DNA from: an uncultured Eubacteriales bacterium
GTDB taxonomy: Bacteria > Bacillota > Clostridia > Christensenellales > Borkfalkiaceae
NCBI GenBank assembly: GCA_902465495.1
Contig: CABQND010000003.1
Span: 3,424-67,423, forward strand
Direction: 5' to 3'
DNA length: 64,000 nucleotides
Shown here: piece after piece, positions 48,001 through 55,791 of the stretch
Layout: the number at the start of each line of letters is the position of its first letter
Position numbering within the stretch: the first letter of the stretch is position 1
Notes under the pieces: generated by a model
Told to the model about the DNA's origin: nothing
Database searches by the model: none
Seen by the model: only the letters and a program-made list of their open reading frames with translations
Made by a program: the position numbers and the translations under genes

Positions 48001-49969
48001 CACGGTGTGCGCTTCCGATCCTTCCGACAACGGTGTTTCGGGCGACTACCAACAACCCGCAAAGGGCACCAACAACGGCAAGTGCGGTTCGTACGTCAAT
48101 ATCGACGTGACCGTTCCCGCGGGCGAAACCGAGCTCGTGCTGTGGGCAGGCGGCTGGCAGAGCACCTACTACATCGAGATCATCGACAGCAACAACAACA
48201 TCATTTTCAGCGAGAAGATCGCCGACAAAACAACCGATAACGAACCGTACATGGTCGAACTTTCCGTCAATTCCGAAAAGGGCGAAACGCTGACCGCGGT
48301 CGTGTATCACACCGATAAAAACGAAGGCGGCAACTGCTCGCTGGCGGCGATCGCGCTGCGCAACCCCTCCGAAGAGCCCGAAGTTCCCGATTATGCGCTC
48401 AATAAAAGCGCGTTGGAGCTGACCGTCGGAGCAGAAGAGCAGCTGACCGTTTCCCCTTCCGCCGACAGCGTGGAATGGAGCGTGAAAGACGGCGAGATCG
48501 CGTCCGTTACCGACGGGCTCGTGAGTGCGCTGAAAGCGGGCAGCACCGAAGTGTATGCCAAAATCGGCGACGTTACCCTCACCTGCACCGTAAAAGTGAC
48601 CGACGCGCAGCAGCTGGAATATGAATACTCGATCAGCGACGCAACGCTTACGCTCGATCTCGGCGGCACAAAAACGGCAAAACTTTCCGTGACGGCAGAA
48701 CCGCAAAAAGACGATATTTTGCTCGCGTGGGAATCTTCCGACACGACGGTCGTGACCGTGGACGACAGCGGCAACGTTACCGCCGTGGGCGTGGGCACGG
48801 CGACGATCACCGTCATTGCGGACGGCGATACGACCCTCACCTGCACCGTGACGGTGAAATACGACGGCGCAAGCGTTTCGTCGGAAACGATCGCGGAACA
48901 GCGCCGCGAAAACCTTACCGACATCGAAGGTGTTCTGGATTGGGAATATTACGGCAACAAGAATGACGCAGACCGCATGCTCGGCAGTACCGACATCATC
49001 GACAACGAAACCGCCGATAATGCAAACGTCACCTTTAACGATTACAAGCTGTACATGAACTGGTCCAACGGAACCAAAAACGTTGCTTGGATCGGCGACG
49101 GCAACAAGAACGGGCGCACGCTCGCCGACGGATTGAGCTTTACCGTAAGCGTACCCGCGGGCGAAAGCAAGATCTATGTCTACACAGGGGCATGGAACGC
49201 GACCAACCTTACGGAGCTGTACGACGGCACGACGCGCATTGCGGCGGCGGAAAAGATCGTTGCGACCCATCCTTCGATCAATGTCAAGATCGTGTTCAGC
49301 GTCACTTCCGAAACGGCGCGCACCCTGACCGTCAAGATCAATTCCCTTGACAGGGCAAGCAACGGGAACGTTTCGATCGTTGCCGTTGCCGTAGCGGGCA
49401 CCGCGCAGACGACGACGAGCGTTTCGCTGAGCAACAAAACCGAAATGACGAGCTCTGCAGAGCAGATCGTCAACCTGACCGAACGCGGCACGATCGACTG
49501 GTATTATCTCAACGATAATAACGAGAACAGCGTTCAGAAAACGGACGGGACGGCGATCCTGACGGATACCGTTAAAATCAGCAACCAGAACGGTTTCGGC
49601 GATTACAGGGCATCGTTCACGTGGACGGACGGCACGGGCGAAGTTCCCGACGATGACAACAGCGGCAGCGTCGGCACGAACAACGGCAAGTGCGGCAACT
49701 ATGTGCAGATCGATATCGGCGTGACCGAAGCGACCAACGAGATCGTGCTGTGGGTCGGCGGCTACGACAACGCCGAATACTATGTGGAAGTGCTCGATGA
49801 AAACGGCATCGTGCTCATCAACGAGCTTGTCGGCACGTCGTCTGCGGGAGATTCCCTCGCCTATGAAGTCGAGCTCGGGATCGAGGCGACCGCTTCGGAA
49901 ACGCTTACCGTTATCGTATACCGCGCGACGGGCGCAAACTGCTCGATGGCGGCGGTCGCGGTGGCATAA
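45074..49969 (+). CDS. 1631-residue surface lipoprotein: Big_2-like repeats alternating with an unrecognised repeat domain
   Basis: The signal ends in a lipobox (L-F-S-A-A-A-C), so it is anchored to the membrane. There are eight Big_2-like immunoglobulin domains, each with a '-N-T-S-L-x-L', 'V-A-T-V', 'G-x-V-T-A-V' and 'L-T-C-x-V-T-V' pattern: four at about 45161-46140, two at 46738-47219 and two at 48385-48869. Five copies of a second domain (about 170-190 residues) lie at 46142-46735, 47220-47790, 47796-48375, 48870-49410 and 49411-49966. The unit Big_2-Big_2-copy A-copy B occurs twice in tandem. No catalytic site seen. It follows the GH31 gene by 47 bases and so probably binds the same glycan or cell surface. 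A GC-rich codon style gives long spurious antisense frames. Confidence 0.8.
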   Translation: MKRLRFLISMLLCIAMLFSAAACNTDTSDVYKLNKTSITLEVGQTEKLSVSDDAGNAVSAVFSSDDEAVATVAEDGTVTAVKAGSATVTAKVNDSVSLTCSVTVTGGEEGPVEYDYALNYSSLTMRVSESKQLFVNVSPEKQITPEWSVEDDTIVSISANGTVTALKEGKTKVSAAVDGKTLTCDVTVQAKYTFILDCTQLTTKEGSTRQLNIVTVPDLEDDDSLPAFVWATTDEDVATVKDGLVTAVGKGDATITATYGTVQLACEVTVEEQIYSYQLNETSLVMEEGDSETLKVTSFPAQSSISVTWTTSNEDVATVEDGEVTAVGAGTAVITASVDGTKLTCSVTVNYPAGEEGVTAQATVTNIEGKSINLSDADATGALDTLYWEKYQGYTDESIPNDIITKADTKDIITPNKDLTVNNSTSSGFEDFGDYKAKISWSDGTPTLSGTNNTQGVCVRAELRFTIDVDPTVKEIRLYTGAWRGVNKTTLLLGTTELASSEEFSAEDTSVGRMITYKLNVEAERTLTLVIEPTDTFDNGNCSLVAIAVLGTEISYKLSNSTLNLTEQETQKLSVTCSVPDTQFTVEYESSDDKVAMVAKDGTVTAVAEGKATITATVNGTEKLTCTVNVTKQPVTYKYELNKTQLTLDPNGTETLSVIVTPDKDITVKWTSNNDEVATVDENGKVTAVGEGKATITASVDGQELNCAVTVNAPAASASVSANDIGGQNITLEQLSDTYSVLYWEHYQGGRIDAMRNAEDVISTDENLTDTNSFGAFGDYKATMSWYAGQPAAAYYQNPNGICVRKDVSIDIQVDPSVKEIRVFTGAWFATNNTKLLWNGVQIAASEPFAVTEPAVAKMITYTVDVEKETTLTLLLSPTERDMDKNGNMSLVAIAVLGEGEKAAATTEVSLLKKTEMTSNANVYDLTEIGDIDWFVTHHSSGSDEKKDGTAFDGESLAFNSASFWDYRAAFTWTDGTVCASDPSDNGVSGDYQQPAKGTNNGKCGSYVNIDVTVPAGETELVLWAGGWQSTYYIEIIDSNNNIIFSEKIADKTTDNEPYMVELSVNSEKGETLTAVVYHTDKNEGGNCSLAAIALRNPSEEPEVPDYALNKSALELTVGAEEQLTVSPSADSVEWSVKDGEIASVTDGLVSALKAGSTEVYAKIGDVTLTCTVKVTDAQQLEYEYSISDATLTLDLGGTKTAKLSVTAEPQKDDILLAWESSDTTVVTVDDSGNVTAVGVGTATITVIADGDTTLTCTVTVKYDGASVSSETIAEQRRENLTDIEGVLDWEYYGNKNDADRMLGSTDIIDNETADNANVTFNDYKLYMNWSNGTKNVAWIGDGNKNGRTLADGLSFTVSVPAGESKIYVYTGAWNATNLTELYDGTTRIAAAEKIVATHPSINVKIVFSVTSETARTLTVKINSLDRASNGNVSIVAVAVAGTAQTTTSVSLSNKTEMTSSAEQIVNLTERGTIDWYYLNDNNENSVQKTDGTAILTDTVKISNQNGFGDYRASFTWTDGTGEVPDDDNSGSVGTNNGKCGNYVQIDIGVTEATNEIVLWVGGYDNAEYYVEVLDENGIVLINELVGTSSAGDSLAYEVELGIEATASETLTVIVYRATGANCSMAAVAVA
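46142..49966 (+). repeat. Five-copy repeat domain in the lipoprotein, two subtypes
   Basis: Subtype A (copies 1, 2 and 4) has L/V-Y/F-T-G-A-W followed by N; subtype B (copies 3 and 5) has L-W-A/V-G-G and a lead-in K-T-E-M-T-S. All share D-W/Y-W, F-x-D-Y, S/T-W-x-D/A-G and an end like N-x-S-L-x-A-I-A-V. I do not recognise the family; a galactose-binding-like sandwich is a guess. Confidence 0.6.
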
Positions 49970-50000
49970 AATAACCTATACATCCCCTTTTATCCTTCGT

Positions 50001-50035
50001 AAGGCGGGCGCAATAGCGCCCGCCTTTGTTTTTGG
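50001..50035 (+). terminator. Terminator of the GH31-lipoprotein operon
   Basis: Arms AAGGCGGGCGC / GCGCCCGCCTT with a short loop, followed by a T-rich stretch on the plus strand. Confidence 0.88.
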
Positions 50036-50040
50036 TATAT

Positions 50041-50085
50041 AAAACGTCCCTGCCATTGCATACACACAATGGCAGGGACGTTTTT
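50041..50085. terminator. Terminator of ilvBH
   Basis: Arms of 17 bases (AAACGTCCCTGCCATTG and exact complement) around an 8-base loop, T-run in both directions; lies 56 bases after the ilvH stop on the minus strand. Confidence 0.88.
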
Positions 50086-50140
50086 CCCTAATTACAACAT
50101 TTTTTATAACGTACTCCTGCGAACTACGCCATTTGATCCA

Positions 50141-50650
50141 TCAGCGATCGTTCTTGCTGACCGATTCGATCGCGACCGAACCGCCGCGCACCGCTTCCAT
50201 ACGCGTGGCATAATACTTCATATAATAACGCAGAACATCACTGTTCTTGGATTCTGTTTTGAGACTTTCCAAAATCAACGAATTACGATCGTAGTCACAG
50301 ACAGTCACACCAAACACTGCTGCCGAGCGAAAGATTTCTTCCATTTCGTCCTTTTTCAAGCTGTGGATCTTGATATAGAGTATCTCCTTTTTATGGATCG
50401 CAATATCTGTGAAATCCAGCACCTTGATGACCTCTACACTGCGATTGAGCTGTTTCTTGATCTGTTCAAAAGTCTTATCGTCACCGACCAGACTGATCGT
50501 CATACGCGAAACCGTCGGATCCTCTGTTTCGCCAACCGTCAGACTGGAAAGGTTGTACGACTTGCCCGAAAACAACCCCGCAATCTTCGCGAGCACGCCT
50601 ACATCGTTTTCGACATACAGTGAGATCCATCTTTTGCGTTCGCCCGCCAT
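50141..50650 (-). CDS. ilvH: Acetolactate synthase small (regulatory) subunit
   Basis: 169 residues. N-terminal ACT domain opens with W-I-S-L-Y-V-E-N-D-V-G-V-L and G-L-F-S-G-K-S-Y-N-L; a second half carries E-S-L-K-T-E-S-K. It binds valine and activates the large subunit. One base separates it from ilvB, and the ribosome site GGAGGG lies inside the ilvB end. Confidence 0.95.
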   Translation of the reverse strand: MAGERKRWISLYVENDVGVLAKIAGLFSGKSYNLSSLTVGETEDPTVSRMTISLVGDDKTFEQIKKQLNRSVEVIKVLDFTDIAIHKKEILYIKIHSLKKDEMEEIFRSAAVFGVTVCDYDRNSLILESLKTESKNSDVLRYYMKYYATRMEAVRGGSVAIESVSKNDR

Positions 50651-50651
50651 A

Positions 50652-52394
50652 TCATTTGCCCTCCTTTTTATATTCGGTGATCATCTCCGAAAGTGCGTTA
50701 CCGCCCGGAACCATAGGGAGAATATCTGCCTCACGCTCTATAATAAATTCAATGATCGTAGGAGCCTTTGTATTTTTCTTCGCGCGTTCAAATGCCGCAT
50801 CGATGTCTTCGCGCTTTGTCACGCGGATGCCCTCAATGCCGTACGTTTCGGCAAGCTTGACAAAATCCGGTACATACGGCGGACACTTTGTGCCCGGCTT
50901 TGAACACCATGCGCCACAGCTTTTGCGCTTTTGTAAGCAAGTACAGGAATATTTCCCGCCGAAAAACATTTCCTGCCATTGCCGTACATTTCCGAGATAA
51001 GAATTGTTCAGAATACATACGGTAATCGGCAGCTCTTCGCATACCGCCGTCGCAAGCTCCTGTTCATTCATTTGGAAACCGCCGTCACCCGAAACGCTGA
51101 CAACGGGCATATCGGGACATCCGAGCTTTGCGCCGATCGCCGCGGGAAGCCCGTAGCCCATCGTGCCGAGTCCGCCCGAAGTGAGAAGACGGCTTTTGCC
51201 CCGCAATTGCAAAAATTGCGTTGTCCACATCTGGTTCTGTCCTACATCCGTTGTAACGATCGACTCTGAAAAATTGCGGTTAATCCCCTCAATGATATCC
51301 TGCGGCGTAAGCGGCGCCAAAGACTGCATCTGAATGGGTTTATCTTCTTTCAGCTTTTGCAAACGTTCCACCCAATCACCCATATGTGCCGGTGCTTTTG
51401 CAATTTCTATGAATTTTTCGATCGCCTCGCGCGCATCCGCAACAATCGGCACATCAACTACAATGTTTCTGGAAATAGAAGCCGCATCGATATCGATATG
51501 CACGAGTTTTGCGCCCTTCGCAAATTCACTGATCTTACCGGTGATTCGATCGTTGAATCTTGTTCCGATCGAAAAGAGCAAATCGCATTCAGATACCGCT
51601 GTATTCGCCGCCACATTTCCGTGCATTCCCATGTTGCCGATATATAAAGGATGATCGGTCGGAAGCGCGCCCTTGCCCATGATCGTCGTAACGACAGGCA
51701 CGTTCATCATTTCTGCAAGACGAGTCATTGCAACATTCGCACGAGCAATATTCACGCCGCCGCCCACAAGAAAGAGCGGACGTTTCGCGTTCGAAAGCAT
51801 TTCCGCCGCCTTTTTTAATTGCCCCATATGCACGCCCGTCGAAGGCTTATAACTGCGCATGAATACCTCTTTCGGGTATTCGTCCGAACCCAGAGCAAGC
51901 TGTATGTCTTTCGGCAAGTCGACCAGCACAGGACCCGGCTTGCCCGTGCGCGCAATATAGAACGCTTCTTTAATGATACGGCCCAAATCTTCACGCCTGC
52001 GTACGGTCACCGCATATTTGCAAATACTGCGGCAAATCCCCACTATATCCACTTCTTGGAACGCATCGTTGCCAATCAGATTGGTAGGAACCTGACCCGT
52101 AAAACAGACCAAAGGAACGCTGTCAAAATTCGCGGTCGCAATGCCTGTGACGAGATTGGTTGCCCCCGGCCCGCTCGTGACAAGACAGACGCCTGTTTTG
52201 CCCGTGGCGCGCGCATACCCGTCCGCCGCATGCACGAGCCCTTGCTCATGCCGAGGCAGCACCACACGGAATTCTTTTACTCCGTACAATGCATCAAACA
52301 AATCGATCGCCATTCCGCCGGGATAGGCGAACAACGTGTCAACACCCTCTTCAATGAGCGCTTTTACAAATAATTGCGTTCCCTTGATCTTCAT
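50652..52394 (-). CDS. ilvB: Acetolactate synthase large subunit
   Basis: 580 residues; ATG at 52394 with GGAGGT. Thiamine-diphosphate enzyme: active-site Glu in the Y-P-G-G region with R-H-E-Q-G, FAD/ThDP segments, and the G-D-G-G-F-Q-M-N cofactor motif. It joins two pyruvates, or pyruvate with 2-oxobutyrate, for valine, leucine and isoleucine. Unusually, between the W-Q-E-M-F-F-G-G-K-Y-S and P-D-F-V-K-L-A blocks there is an insert with five cysteines in the pattern C-x-C-x6-C-x3-C-x6-C (about 50885-50955). Regulated by a T-box leader. Confidence 0.95.
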   Translation of the reverse strand: MKIKGTQLFVKALIEEGVDTLFAYPGGMAIDLFDALYGVKEFRVVLPRHEQGLVHAADGYARATGKTGVCLVTSGPGATNLVTGIATANFDSVPLVCFTGQVPTNLIGNDAFQEVDIVGICRSICKYAVTVRRREDLGRIIKEAFYIARTGKPGPVLVDLPKDIQLALGSDEYPKEVFMRSYKPSTGVHMGQLKKAAEMLSNAKRPLFLVGGGVNIARANVAMTRLAEMMNVPVVTTIMGKGALPTDHPLYIGNMGMHGNVAANTAVSECDLLFSIGTRFNDRITGKISEFAKGAKLVHIDIDAASISRNIVVDVPIVADAREAIEKFIEIAKAPAHMGDWVERLQKLKEDKPIQMQSLAPLTPQDIIEGINRNFSESIVTTDVGQNQMWTTQFLQLRGKSRLLTSGGLGTMGYGLPAAIGAKLGCPDMPVVSVSGDGGFQMNEQELATAVCEELPITVCILNNSYLGNVRQWQEMFFGGKYSCTCLQKRKSCGAWCSKPGTKCPPYVPDFVKLAETYGIEGIRVTKREDIDAAFERAKKNTKAPTIIEFIIEREADILPMVPGGNALSEMITEYKKEGK

Positions 52395-52475
52395 AACCTG
52401 ACCTCCGTAAAAATGCGCGGGTTTTCCCGCAACGCCGCATCGCATAACAAAAGATCATCAGCGATCGGCACCGAT

Positions 52476-52745
52476 AAAAACGCCCCGAACGACCGTTTGG
52501 CCGTTCAGGGCGATCATAACCGCGTTACCACCTGAATTCGGGATCGTTGACCCCGCACTCTGTCCGATGCAGACGCCTGCGCGTCGATACCGGTTCCTCT
52601 GTAACGGAAGGAAATGCCGTCGGAGCCTACTCGTATCCTTTCGGTCCGCCGCTCGAGGGCTACCTTCTCCGCTTTTCTGTAAGAACTTGCACCGACCGTT
52701 CTCTCTCTGAAATCCCGAAAAGCGGGTACTCCTCCCCGTCTCTGC
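52476..52745 (-). promoter_or_regulatory. T-box riboswitch leader of ilvB-ilvH
   Basis: On the minus strand: stem I with AGTA (52730-52727) and the GGTGCAAG distal loop, then GAA (52667-52665) followed one base later by GTA (52663-52661), the likely specifier (valine). The antiterminator T-box bulge region GGTGGTAACGCGG lies at 52532-52520, followed by a GC-rich terminator hairpin with a U-run (52513-52476). Uncharged tRNA would hold the antiterminator form and allow ilv transcription. The specifier is inferred by lining up with the glyQS T-box from memory. Confidence 0.88.
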
Positions 52746-52765
52746 GTTTATTTATACTTATAAAT

Positions 52766-52794
52766 ATAATATCATAATCCGCCCGTCTTGTCAA
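52766..52794 (-). promoter_or_regulatory. Promoter of the ilv T-box leader
   Basis: -35 TTGACA (52794-52789), 17-base spacer, -10 TATTAT (52771-52766). Start expected near 52759. Confidence 0.8.
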
Positions 52795-52969
52795 CAGATT
52801 TTTTCTTTTCAGCCCGATCGAGTCCGCAAACAATCCATCTCCAAACAGCGATTTTTAAAAATTTTTAAATTTTTTTTATTTTTTCCAACAAATTTTTATT
52901 TTCCGTTGTTGTATAGGTGTAAACGAAAAACGCAAACCGCGTTTCAATAAAAACAAGGAGATCTTTACC

Positions 52970-54007
52970 ATGAAAAAAACAATCCTCACCTTGACTGCTC
53001 TTGCACTCGGCGCAGCCCTTGCGTTCGGCATCACGGCTTGCGATGATTCCTCTTCTTCCAAAAACGAAAACGGGTCGGGCTCCGACTCCGCATCGATCAG
53101 CGAAGTCTATGGTTTCAGCGCTCTCTCGGCCGGTACCCTCATTTCTGCAATGGACAGCACAAACGCCGCTTCTGCACAATCGATGAGCTTTGCTTCCGCA
53201 AGATCTACCCAAGTCACCGACGAAGAAACAATCGCTAAACTTAACGACCACATGATGCTGGTTGAAAGTATCCTCAGTGACGGTGTATACTCCGTAAAAA
53301 ATGAAACTTCCGACAGAGAAGAATACGCCGTAAAAGAAATTGTTTCTTATAAAGACATGCTCGGGGAAACCGTCGAATACGTCCTCTATTACAATGAGAC
53401 CGAAAAGACAAATATCCGTTCACGCAGCTTCGTTACTGCTGACGAGGATGATTTTGATGACGACTTTGACGATGATCATCACGACCGCGACGATTTTGAC
53501 GATGATGACGATGACAACGAAATTAAAAACGAATACCGCATCGAAGGCATTCTTGTCATCGGTGAAGAAGAATACCCCGTACGCGGAGAAAAGGAATCTG
53601 AAACCGAAAACAGTGAATCCGAACTCGAAACAAAGTTCATTGTAACCCTCAACAGTGAAACGGGAAAATACATGACCGTGGAACAATCTGTCGAAACCGA
53701 TAAAGGCGAATCCGAACAGGAATACACCTATTCACTGTATGAAAACAACGTCCTGCTCGAAAAAACTTCTCTCGAATACGAGGAAGAACACGACGAAACT
53801 GAGATCGAACTGGGGTTATACGACCGAGAAACCAATACGATCACACGCTTCTATTTTGAAGAGGAAGCCGGAAAAGGCATCACCATCCGCGTCGGAGACC
53901 GCAATGCAACCGAAAGCTACCGGGTCACGATCGTAACGAACGAAGACGGTACTACTTCCTACCTCTATGCGTATGCCGGCGGACAAATGCACTTCGATAG
54001 ACACTGA
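52970..54007 (+). CDS. Hypothetical lipoprotein with an Asp/His-rich tract
   Basis: 345 residues; AAGGAG 9 bases before the ATG. Signal peptide ends in lipobox G-I-T-A-C (Cys24), then a Ser/Gly/Asn linker. A tract near 155-180 is almost only Asp with Phe, His and Arg (DDFDDDFDDDHHDRDDFDD), followed by a beta-rich region with many E, T and V residues. I recognise no family. The acidic tract could bind divalent metal or interact with cations at the surface. Codon use is like its neighbours and I see no partner genes. Confidence 0.7.
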   Translation: MKKTILTLTALALGAALAFGITACDDSSSSKNENGSGSDSASISEVYGFSALSAGTLISAMDSTNAASAQSMSFASARSTQVTDEETIAKLNDHMMLVESILSDGVYSVKNETSDREEYAVKEIVSYKDMLGETVEYVLYYNETEKTNIRSRSFVTADEDDFDDDFDDDHHDRDDFDDDDDDNEIKNEYRIEGILVIGEEEYPVRGEKESETENSESELETKFIVTLNSETGKYMTVEQSVETDKGESEQEYTYSLYENNVLLEKTSLEYEEEHDETEIELGLYDRETNTITRFYFEEEAGKGITIRVGDRNATESYRVTIVTNEDGTTSYLYAYAGGQMHFDRH

Positions 54008-54051
54008 CAACTCGACTTGATCGGTCATTCTTTATTTTCAGTCTTCCAAAC

Positions 54052-54100
54052 GGACACGGGAGTCCCCCGCGCGGCTATGCCGCGGGGGACTCCCGTGTCC
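54052..54100. terminator. Very long perfect hairpin between convergent genes
   Basis: Twenty-base perfect arms (54052-54071 and 54081-54100) around a 9-base loop, extremely GC-rich. No clear U-run follows on either strand, so it is unlike the other terminators here. It may still end both convergent transcripts or act as a stability element. Confidence 0.55.
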
Positions 54101-54142
54101 TAATATTCGTATTAAACTCTACCTTTCGACTGAATCAAACCC

Positions 54143-55174
54143 TTAAAGCAATTCACAATTTTCGCGTGCCAAAATCGCAGCGTTGCGATTTTTGTAAGCG
54201 CCGCTCTCTACTTCTTTCAGCCATTCCTCATGTTTTGTATACCAGTTTACCGTTTCCGAGATACCCTGCGACAAAGAAACCTTGGGCTCCCAGCCCAGCT
54301 CTTCATGCAGTTTGGAAAAATTCAGCGCATAACGGCGATCATGCCCCTTCCGATCTGCAACGAAGCGGATCAGATCTTCACTCTTTCCGAGCTTTGAAAG
54401 AATAAACTTTACAAGATCTATATTGGAAACCTCACTGTTTCCGCCAACATTGTAAACTTCCCCTGCTCTTCCACGGCGGAACACAAGATCGACAGCACGA
54501 CAATGTTCTTCTACATTGAGCCAATCACGGACATTTTTCCCGTCGCCATATACCGGGATATTTTCCCCTCGCAATGCACGAGAAACGATAACCGGAATGA
54601 GCTTTTCGGGAAACTGATACTTCCCGTAATTGTTGGATGAGCGCGTGATCGTTACAGGCAGCGCATATGTTCGATAATAAGCTAATACCAATAAATCCGC
54701 CGCCGCCTTGCTCGCCGAATAAGGCCCCGAAGGCACAAGAGGCGATTGTTCAGTAAACAGTTGCGAATTTTCCAAAGAAAGGGACCCGTACACTTCGTCA
54801 GTGGATATCTGATGAAAGCGCGAAACTTTGAAAAGTCTGCTTGCTTCCAGCAAAACTTGCGTGCCCAAATAATTCGTCACAGCAAACGGCTCCGCATCGG
54901 CAATAGCTCGGTCAACGTGACTTTCTGCCGCAAAGTTGATCACCCCGTCAAACTTTTCGCGCGCAAAAAAAGAAATCATCTTTTCTCTGTCCGAAATGTC
55001 GCCGCGCACAAATCGGAAAGCGCGCGACGTAAACGCATCTTCCAAATTGGCAAGATTACCCGCGTATGTCAGTTTGTCCAAGCATATAACTTCGTCTTCA
55101 GGATGCTCGCGCAAAGTGAACCGCACGAACGCACTTCCGATGAAGCCAGCCCCTCCCGTGATCAAAAGTTTCAT
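54143..55174 (-). CDS. rfbB: dTDP-glucose 4,6-dehydratase
   Basis: 343 residues. NAD motif GGAGFIGSAF (7-16), the S-T-D-E-V-Y-G triad region, Y-S-A-S-K with Tyr and Lys, and the substrate motifs S-S-N-N-Y-G and P-V-Y-G-D-G-K-N-V-R-D-W. It converts dTDP-glucose to dTDP-4-keto-6-deoxyglucose for rhamnose-type surface sugars. No rmlA, rmlC or rmlD lies nearby, so the pathway must be completed elsewhere. Confidence 0.94.
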   Translation of the reverse strand: MKLLITGGAGFIGSAFVRFTLREHPEDEVICLDKLTYAGNLANLEDAFTSRAFRFVRGDISDREKMISFFAREKFDGVINFAAESHVDRAIADAEPFAVTNYLGTQVLLEASRLFKVSRFHQISTDEVYGSLSLENSQLFTEQSPLVPSGPYSASKAAADLLVLAYYRTYALPVTITRSSNNYGKYQFPEKLIPVIVSRALRGENIPVYGDGKNVRDWLNVEEHCRAVDLVFRRGRAGEVYNVGGNSEVSNIDLVKFILSKLGKSEDLIRFVADRKGHDRRYALNFSKLHEELGWEPKVSLSQGISETVNWYTKHEEWLKEVESGAYKNRNAAILARENCELL

Positions 55175-55268
55175 AAATTTCTCCTGCCGCCAAAAAACAA
55201 GCGAGCGTTTCGCGGCACAAACAACTGTCGCGCCCGCAATTGCCGATCTTTGCCTTTTTATCCGTCTG

Positions 55269-55784
55269 TTATACTATCTTTATCTGACACGCAGACATGG
55301 CCTCTAAAGCCGTTTTATGGCGCTCAGGCGTGACCCCGGCACAACAATTTTCGCGCACAGAAATTTCTGTTTCAGGGCAAAACGCTTTTAAAATCAGCGC
55401 ATTGGAAAGAACGCAAATGTCTGTACAAACTCCAATCAGTTCAATACCGTCATACCCGTTTTTTGCCGCATAACTGCCCAGCTCTATACTACCGAACGAC
55501 GGTTTATCGATCACCTTCGCGCCGGCAAATTCAATCCCTTCGGCGAGATCCCAGCCGTGGCTTCCGATAACACAATGCGGAACAGGAAGATTTTTGCCCT
55601 CCTGCGTTTTTAAATAATTTTCCGTATGTGTATCGCGCGTAAAAATTATCTCTTCGCCCTGTTCGCGCGCTACGCGTATGCGCTCTTGCACGTTGCCAAC
55701 GATCGAACGAGCCTCCTTTGTCCCCAGAACACCGTTGACAAAGTCGTTTTGCATATCCACAACGACCAACAGTTTTTTTGCCAT
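55269..55784 (-). CDS. Nicotinamidase-like cysteine hydrolase (isochorismatase family)
   Basis: 171 residues; ATG at 55784 with GAGGAG. Catalytic triad Asp10 (V-V-D-M-Q-N-D-F), Lys94 (V-I-D-K-P-S-F) and Cys124 (G-V-C-T-D-I-C-V). Metal ligands Asp51, His53 and His70 are in place as in nicotinamidases (pncA), which convert nicotinamide to nicotinate for NAD salvage. It follows the pyrophosphatase by 7 bases. Confidence 0.87.
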   Translation of the reverse strand: MAKKLLVVVDMQNDFVNGVLGTKEARSIVGNVQERIRVAREQGEEIIFTRDTHTENYLKTQEGKNLPVPHCVIGSHGWDLAEGIEFAGAKVIDKPSFGSIELGSYAAKNGYDGIELIGVCTDICVLSNALILKAFCPETEISVRENCCAGVTPERHKTALEAMSACQIKIV

Positions 55785-55791
55785 GTTCTCC

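Noticed and set aside
44873..49270. A very long antisense open frame (about 1465 codons) opposite the lipoprotein gene, and others opposite the GH31 gene (41455-42864 and 42723-44843)
   Set aside because: They arise because the GC-rich codon choice of the sense genes avoids stops on the other strand. They have no ribosome sites or signal peptides and read as low-complexity R/H/V/F-rich strings, while the sense frames carry clear domains.
45161..49966. Regular repeats that might suggest a CRISPR array
   Set aside because: The repeats are protein-level domains of 80-190 codons with diverged DNA, not short identical repeats with unique spacers.
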